From QQVM01 sp035341855 (lineage in GTDB: Bacteria; Bacteroidota; Bacteroidia; AKYH767-A; 2013-40CM-41-45), in contig DAOQWA010000018.1 in assembly GCA_035341855.1 (NCBI GenBank), positions 1 through 56,664 on the forward strand: DNA of 56,664 bases, read 5' to 3'. Below are positions 52,734 to 56,664 of the stretch, in pieces. Every line of letters begins with the position of its first letter. Within the stretch, counting starts at the first letter, position 1. The position numbers and the translations under genes are program-made. The notes beneath the pieces are model-generated. The model did not search any database. It was not told where the DNA came from and saw only the letters and a list, made by a program, of their open reading frames with translations.

Positions 52734-55700
52734 TTACGCTTCCTTCCCTTCAGAAGTATTACGCACTTTCGTCAAATAATAAACATTCGGCTTTACGTTA
52801 AGCTCTTCCAACAAATGGTAGCTACGTTCTTCCGGCTTCCACATTCTCTTGATCTCACTCTCAGGATTATTATAATCTCCAAAAGTTATAGCCTGTGTAG
52901 GGCATGATTGAGAGCATGCAGTTTTGATCTCTCCGTCAGGAATAGGTCTTCCTGCCTTCTTGGCAACAAGCTTTCCTTCCTGAATACGTTGTACACACAT
53001 CGAACATTTTTCCATCACTCCACGTGAACGAACAACTACATCTGGATTGAGAACCATTTTGCCCAGGTCATCATTCATGTTATAGTCGAATTGCGGATTG
53101 TCGGAATATTTAAACCAGTTGAATCGACGCACTTTGTACGGACAGTTGTTCGCACAATAACGTGTACCTACGCAACGGTTATATGTCATTTGGTTAAGAC
53201 CTTCTGAACTGTGACTTGTTGCAATGACAGGACAAACAGTCTCACAAGGTGCATGATTACAATGCTGACACATCACAGGCTGGAAAACAACCTTTGGCAT
53301 ATCACTTGGGTTCTCCATTGCCTTCAGATCACCTGATTCACCTTCTTTTGGATCTGCATCACTTGTATAATAGCGGTCAATCCGCATCCAGTGCATTTCT
53401 CGGCTGCGGATCACTTCGTCTTTACCTACAACAGCAACATTATTCTCTGCAGTACAGGCAACTACGCAGGCCCCACAACCAATGCATGAATTCAGGTCGA
53501 TAGCCATTCCCCAGTGGTGATGACCAACCTCGTGCTCTCTCCAGAGAGTGAGCTCTTCAGCTCTGACGCTTACCTCTTCGTGGTGACCAACTTTTTTCTT
53601 GAAGAACTCAGGATGATTTCCTGCGTTTTTATCTTTCAAATATTCAGGTAGTGTAGTCTCTTTTACAATCGCACGACCCATCATAGTGTGATGCGTCTGT
53701 GTCGCTCCAAAAACATAATCGTCTTCGGTTGACTTCTGAATATCAACACCCGTGATGAAATAATTTATGGAATCAGCACCTAAAGAAGTAAAGGGATATG
53801 CATTCACTCCCCGGTTGTCGGCAACCTTACCTGCTGCAGTTCTTCCGTAACCAAGTGCAAGTGAAACCGTTCCAAATGCTTGTCCGGGTTGAATAACAAC
53901 AGGAGCATTCATTTTTACTTTGCCGGCTGTCACCGTCACTACCTGACCTTGCTTCCATCCTTTCTCACGTGCATCTTTAGGAGATACGGCGAGGTAGTTA
54001 TCCCAGGTGATCTTGGAAACCGGATCAGGTAATTCCTGCAACCATGGGTTGTTGGACATCAATCCGGAACCAATACCTGTTTTCTCATATACAAGCAGCT
54101 CCATACCGCCGGAGGCGATCTTTGATATTGCATTCGCTGCAGCACCAAGGTCTGCTGAAGAAGTATAATTTTTTGCTGCAGCCATCGTGGTTTCATAAAC
54201 CCCATCCTGCAATGCTTTATTCCAGTTTCCTGAACCTTTAGGTAAAATATTTGATGCCCAGTTAGCCATCATGTAATCATGAAAGCTCACATTGTTTCCG
54301 GCCCATGTCAGCAAACTTTCCTGAACCTGACGTGTCAAAAACAAAGGTGAAATCGTTGGCTGTCCGAGTGAATAAATACCAGCCTTGGGCTCTGCATCCA
54401 TCCATGATTCAAGAGGATGATGATCAGGACAAACGAACTGACAATTAGCGCCAGTTTCATCGGTACGATCAGCGAAGGAGACAGACAAGTCTAATTTCTT
54501 TAGTTGAGCTGCAAACTGACTTCCACCCGGAAGAGTATATGCAGGGTTGCAATTGTATACTAACAGACCTGCAACTTCTCCCTTATTCATTTCATCAAGA
54601 AGAACCGCAAGGTCAGCATCATTTCCCTGACGCATACGATTCGGGTTATCAAGATCTATAGTGCTTCCATAATTTCCAAGCAGTGAATTGATAGCGTTCA
54701 CTACAGTTTGGATAGCCACATCATTGATCCCACAAACAACGAGTGAATTTCCTTTGTTTGCCCAAAGTTCATTTGCCAGAGAATTGATCTCTTTTTGGTT
54801 CTCGCCTGCAGAAGCTGCAGGGATTGCAGAAGCTCCTGCTAATGAAGCAATGGCATTATACAAGTTTGCAACTACAACACCTTGCTGGCTCGGCTTCACA
54901 GCAATTCGCTGATCTGCATTACTACCTGTAACTGAAAGTGCGCTTTCAATTTGAATATGACGGGACATATTTTTCTTGCCATTATTCAATTTACGGGTCA
55001 CTGCATATTGACGTGCATATTCAATCGGAGAAATCCAGTTAGTCAAAAAGTCAGCACCTATTCCAACGATTGTATTTGCCTTGTCAAAGTTGTATGAAGG
55101 TATTGCATTAACACCGAAGCTCATCTGATTTGCCTGACGCATAGCAGAGGAAGAGATGGCATCATAAACAACATGCTTTGTATTCGGATATTTTGCAGAG
55201 AACTCTGAAATAACCTTCAGCGTTGAAGGACTGATTATGGTAGAAGTCAGTATCCTGATCTTTCCACCTTTTGCAGCAATAGCATTTAACTTCTCTACAA
55301 CAGCTTTATCAACTTCAGCCCATGTGGATGCATTACCATACATCATGGGAGTTTTTAATCTTGCACTATCATAAAGAGAAAGTACAGAAGCCTGAACGCG
55401 GGCATTTACACCGCCCTTGCTTACTGAACTCAATGTATTTCCTTCCAATTTGATCGGACGACCTTCGCGAGTCTTCACGACAACGCTGCAATAATCGTAA
55501 CCATCATAATAAGTCGATGCATACCAGTTAGCAACACCCGGAGTAATTTCTTCAGGCTTGATAAGGTAAGGAATGGTTTTCTGCACAGGCGCTTCGCAAG
55601 ATGCAAGAGAAGCAGCAGCTACACTGAAACCAAGAAATTTTAAGAAGTCCCGGCGAGGATGCGTATTACCGTCCACAGCCTTTTTCTGAATGACTTCATC

Positions 55701-55796
55701 AAGTGGAAGATGCTCGTAGAATTCATTGTTCTTCAAACGAACGAATTCCGCATCGTTTTGAAGCTCTTCTACACCTTTCCAATATCTTTTGCTCAT
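52734..55796 (-). CDS. actB: Alternative complex III iron-sulfur subunit ActB
   Basis: This 1020-residue protein fuses a molybdopterin-oxidoreductase-like domain (which in ActB proteins is known to carry no molybdenum) with a ferredoxin-like domain. A twin-arginine motif (RRDFLKFLGF, RR at 48-49) precedes a cysteine at 67 (LASC), so it is exported and may be lipidated. The C-terminal part has four cysteine clusters: CIGCGACVVAC, CQHCNHAPCETVCP, CVGTRYCANNCPY and CSMCVQRI, with CSQSCP. It passes electrons within alternative complex III. Confidence 0.95.
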   Translation of the reverse strand: MSKRYWKGVEELQNDAEFVRLKNNEFYEHLPLDEVIQKKAVDGNTHPRRDFLKFLGFSVAAASLASCEAPVQKTIPYLIKPEEITPGVANWYASTYYDGYDYCSVVVKTREGRPIKLEGNTLSSVSKGGVNARVQASVLSLYDSARLKTPMMYGNASTWAEVDKAVVEKLNAIAAKGGKIRILTSTIISPSTLKVISEFSAKYPNTKHVVYDAISSSAMRQANQMSFGVNAIPSYNFDKANTIVGIGADFLTNWISPIEYARQYAVTRKLNNGKKNMSRHIQIESALSVTGSNADQRIAVKPSQQGVVVANLYNAIASLAGASAIPAASAGENQKEINSLANELWANKGNSLVVCGINDVAIQTVVNAINSLLGNYGSTIDLDNPNRMRQGNDADLAVLLDEMNKGEVAGLLVYNCNPAYTLPGGSQFAAQLKKLDLSVSFADRTDETGANCQFVCPDHHPLESWMDAEPKAGIYSLGQPTISPLFLTRQVQESLLTWAGNNVSFHDYMMANWASNILPKGSGNWNKALQDGVYETTMAAAKNYTSSADLGAAANAISKIASGGMELLVYEKTGIGSGLMSNNPWLQELPDPVSKITWDNYLAVSPKDAREKGWKQGQVVTVTAGKVKMNAPVVIQPGQAFGTVSLALGYGRTAAGKVADNRGVNAYPFTSLGADSINYFITGVDIQKSTEDDYVFGATQTHHTMMGRAIVKETTLPEYLKDKNAGNHPEFFKKKVGHHEEVSVRAEELTLWREHEVGHHHWGMAIDLNSCIGCGACVVACTAENNVAVVGKDEVIRSREMHWMRIDRYYTSDADPKEGESGDLKAMENPSDMPKVVFQPVMCQHCNHAPCETVCPVIATSHSSEGLNQMTYNRCVGTRYCANNCPYKVRRFNWFKYSDNPQFDYNMNDDLGKMVLNPDVVVRSRGVMEKCSMCVQRIQEGKLVAKKAGRPIPDGEIKTACSQSCPTQAITFGDYNNPESEIKRMWKPEERSYHLLEELNVKPNVYYLTKVRNTSEGKEA

Positions 55797-55874
55797 TGCT
55801 TGAATATATTATGAATCAAATAAGGAAGAATAATGCTTTTAGAGGCTGACCTTCCCCTGGTCAATCAATTTAAA

Positions 55875-56664
55875 TTAATAATGACAACGTGAACACTCCA
55901 GACCACCCAGTGTACTTTCAGTTATCAAAGAGTCTGAACCATGCTTATCCAGCATTTTCTGATGAAACTGTTCGTAGTAACCGTTGCCCGCCATCTTCAC
56001 CTGTGTGTTTTTGTGACAGTCAAGACACCATGACATAGTTAATGGTGCATGCTGGCTTGCTACTGTCATCGTTTCCTGAACCTGACCATGGCAAGTCTGA
56101 CACTCTATTTTTCCAACGCTAACGTGCTGAGCATGATTGAAGTAGGCTAAGTCAGGAAGGTTATGGACTCGTACCCATTCAATAGGCTTTTGGTTAGGAC
56201 CATAGACTCCTGTATTCGGATCATAGTCTAATGCCTTATAAATCTTTGCAATTTCATCAGTACCGGTCTCCGGACCTTTACGCACATATTTATGGCAATT
56301 CATACAAACATTCGCAGATGGAACTCCTGCCACTTTACCACGCTCAGCACCGGAGTGACAGTAGACACATTGTATCTGGAGATCACCTGCATGCAATTTG
56401 TGAGAATAGGCAATAGGCTGTGCAGGCGTGTAACCCTGGCTGATACCAATGGCCTGCAATGCATACCATGCTTTTACAGTACCATATAATGTGAAGAACA
56501 CTAATAAGACTGCAATTAATTTTTTGTTGGATCTTGCCCACACAGTGAAACTTTCCCAGCGACTTAATTCAGGAGGCTCAGGCAATCCTTCTTTCTGACG
56601 AACTGTTGTGGCAAGTGTGTTCTGAACCTTGGCGAGAACAGCACTGAGTAATGCTAAGATGAGG
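55875..56664 (-). CDS. actA: Alternative complex III pentaheme cytochrome c subunit ActA (5' end outside window)
   Basis: Five heme c sites are visible: CVYCH, CMNCH, CQTCH, CLDCH and CSRCH. A TTG-start version at 56585 is possible, but the frame stays open to the right edge. It encodes a hydrophobic segment (LILALLSAVLA) and the linker KVQNTLATTVRQKEG before SRWESFTVWARSNKK and a second helix (LIAVLLVFFTLYG). I therefore treat it as a partial gene whose N-terminus is beyond the window. It is the first visible gene of the act-cox operon and would hand electrons on to the other subunits. Confidence 0.92.
   Translation of the reverse strand, partial: LILALLSAVLAKVQNTLATTVRQKEGLPEPPELSRWESFTVWARSNKKLIAVLLVFFTLYGTVKAWYALQAIGISQGYTPAQPIAYSHKLHAGDLQIQCVYCHSGAERGKVAGVPSANVCMNCHKYVRKGPETGTDEIAKIYKALDYDPNTGVYGPNQKPIEWVRVHNLPDLAYFNHAQHVSVGKIECQTCHGQVQETMTVASQHAPLTMSWCLDCHKNTQVKMAGNGYYEQFHQKMLDKHGSDSLITESTLGGLECSRCHY

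Noticed and set aside
53249..53503. 84-residue plus-strand frame opposite actB
   Set aside because: It is rich in His, Gln and Ser because it is the reverse of the cysteine-cluster region of ActB. It is a shadow.
1..56664. CRISPR arrays, tRNA or rRNA genes, insertion sequences, prophage
   Set aside because: Reading both strands I found no spaced repeats of CRISPR type, no cloverleaf-like tRNA, and no transposase, integrase or phage protein among the frames.

Overview
The window looks like a chromosomal segment of a Bacteroidota (Bacteroidetes) bacterium. The evidence is AT-rich intergenic DNA, Bacteroidetes-type promoters (-33 TTTG, -7 TAnnTTTG), gliding genes gldB and gldC, a division/cell-wall cluster without murF, an FtsZ ending in NSFLHDNVD, and an alternative complex III operon joined to a cytochrome oxidase. 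I saw no tRNA, rRNA, CRISPR array, insertion sequence, integrase or phage gene. The content is mostly core genome, with a few accessory patches.

Layout. 1-89: 3' end of a membrane protein gene, possibly DoxX-like, convergent with a cold-shock gene (159-353). 476-16553 (minus strand): a GatB/YqeY protein, then the division/wall cluster, transcribed mraZ-rsmH-ftsL-ftsI-murE-mraY-murD-ftsW-murG-murC-ftsQ-ftsA-ftsZ. It is headed by three 10-bp-spaced AAAGTG boxes that look like a MraZ operator. 16867-18328 (plus): an alpha/beta hydrolase and engB. 18323-19750 (minus): gldC and gldB. 19774-22902 (plus): an outer-membrane protein, nadE, and a second outer-membrane protein. 22973-25895 (minus): 2-oxoacid:ferredoxin oxidoreductase korAB. 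26170-30227 (minus): a polyphosphate cluster of ppx, ppk1, a lysine/arginine-rich small protein and a SixA-type phosphatase. 30364-31007 (plus): a tiny basic ORF and a possible Uma2-fold protein. 31052-35072 (minus): early heme synthesis (hemA, a hemC-hemD fusion, hemB). 35475-36713: a Na+/H+ antiporter. 36862-42129 (minus): a tight five-gene operon of sodium symporter, GNAT acetyltransferase, M20 amidohydrolase, alanine racemase-like protein and ornithine/alanine racemase-like protein. 42410-45481: SRPBCC, pirin and OmpA-family proteins. 45925 to the right edge (minus): actABCDEF, coxB, coxA.

How the genes work together. The division cluster makes lipid II and the divisome. The heme genes feed the pentaheme ActA, monoheme ActE and heme-a CoxA of the respiratory block, in which alternative complex III oxidises quinol and passes electrons to an aa3-type oxidase. 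The polyphosphate cluster contains both a synthesis and a degradation enzyme. The five-gene racemase operon is the best candidate for an undescribed system: it combines uptake, acetylation, deacylation and two PLP racemases. Because murF is absent from the wall cluster (in many Bacteroidetes it lies elsewhere, fused to alr), the alr here may be an accessory enzyme.

All functional calls come from reading the sequences and from family knowledge. No database search was run.
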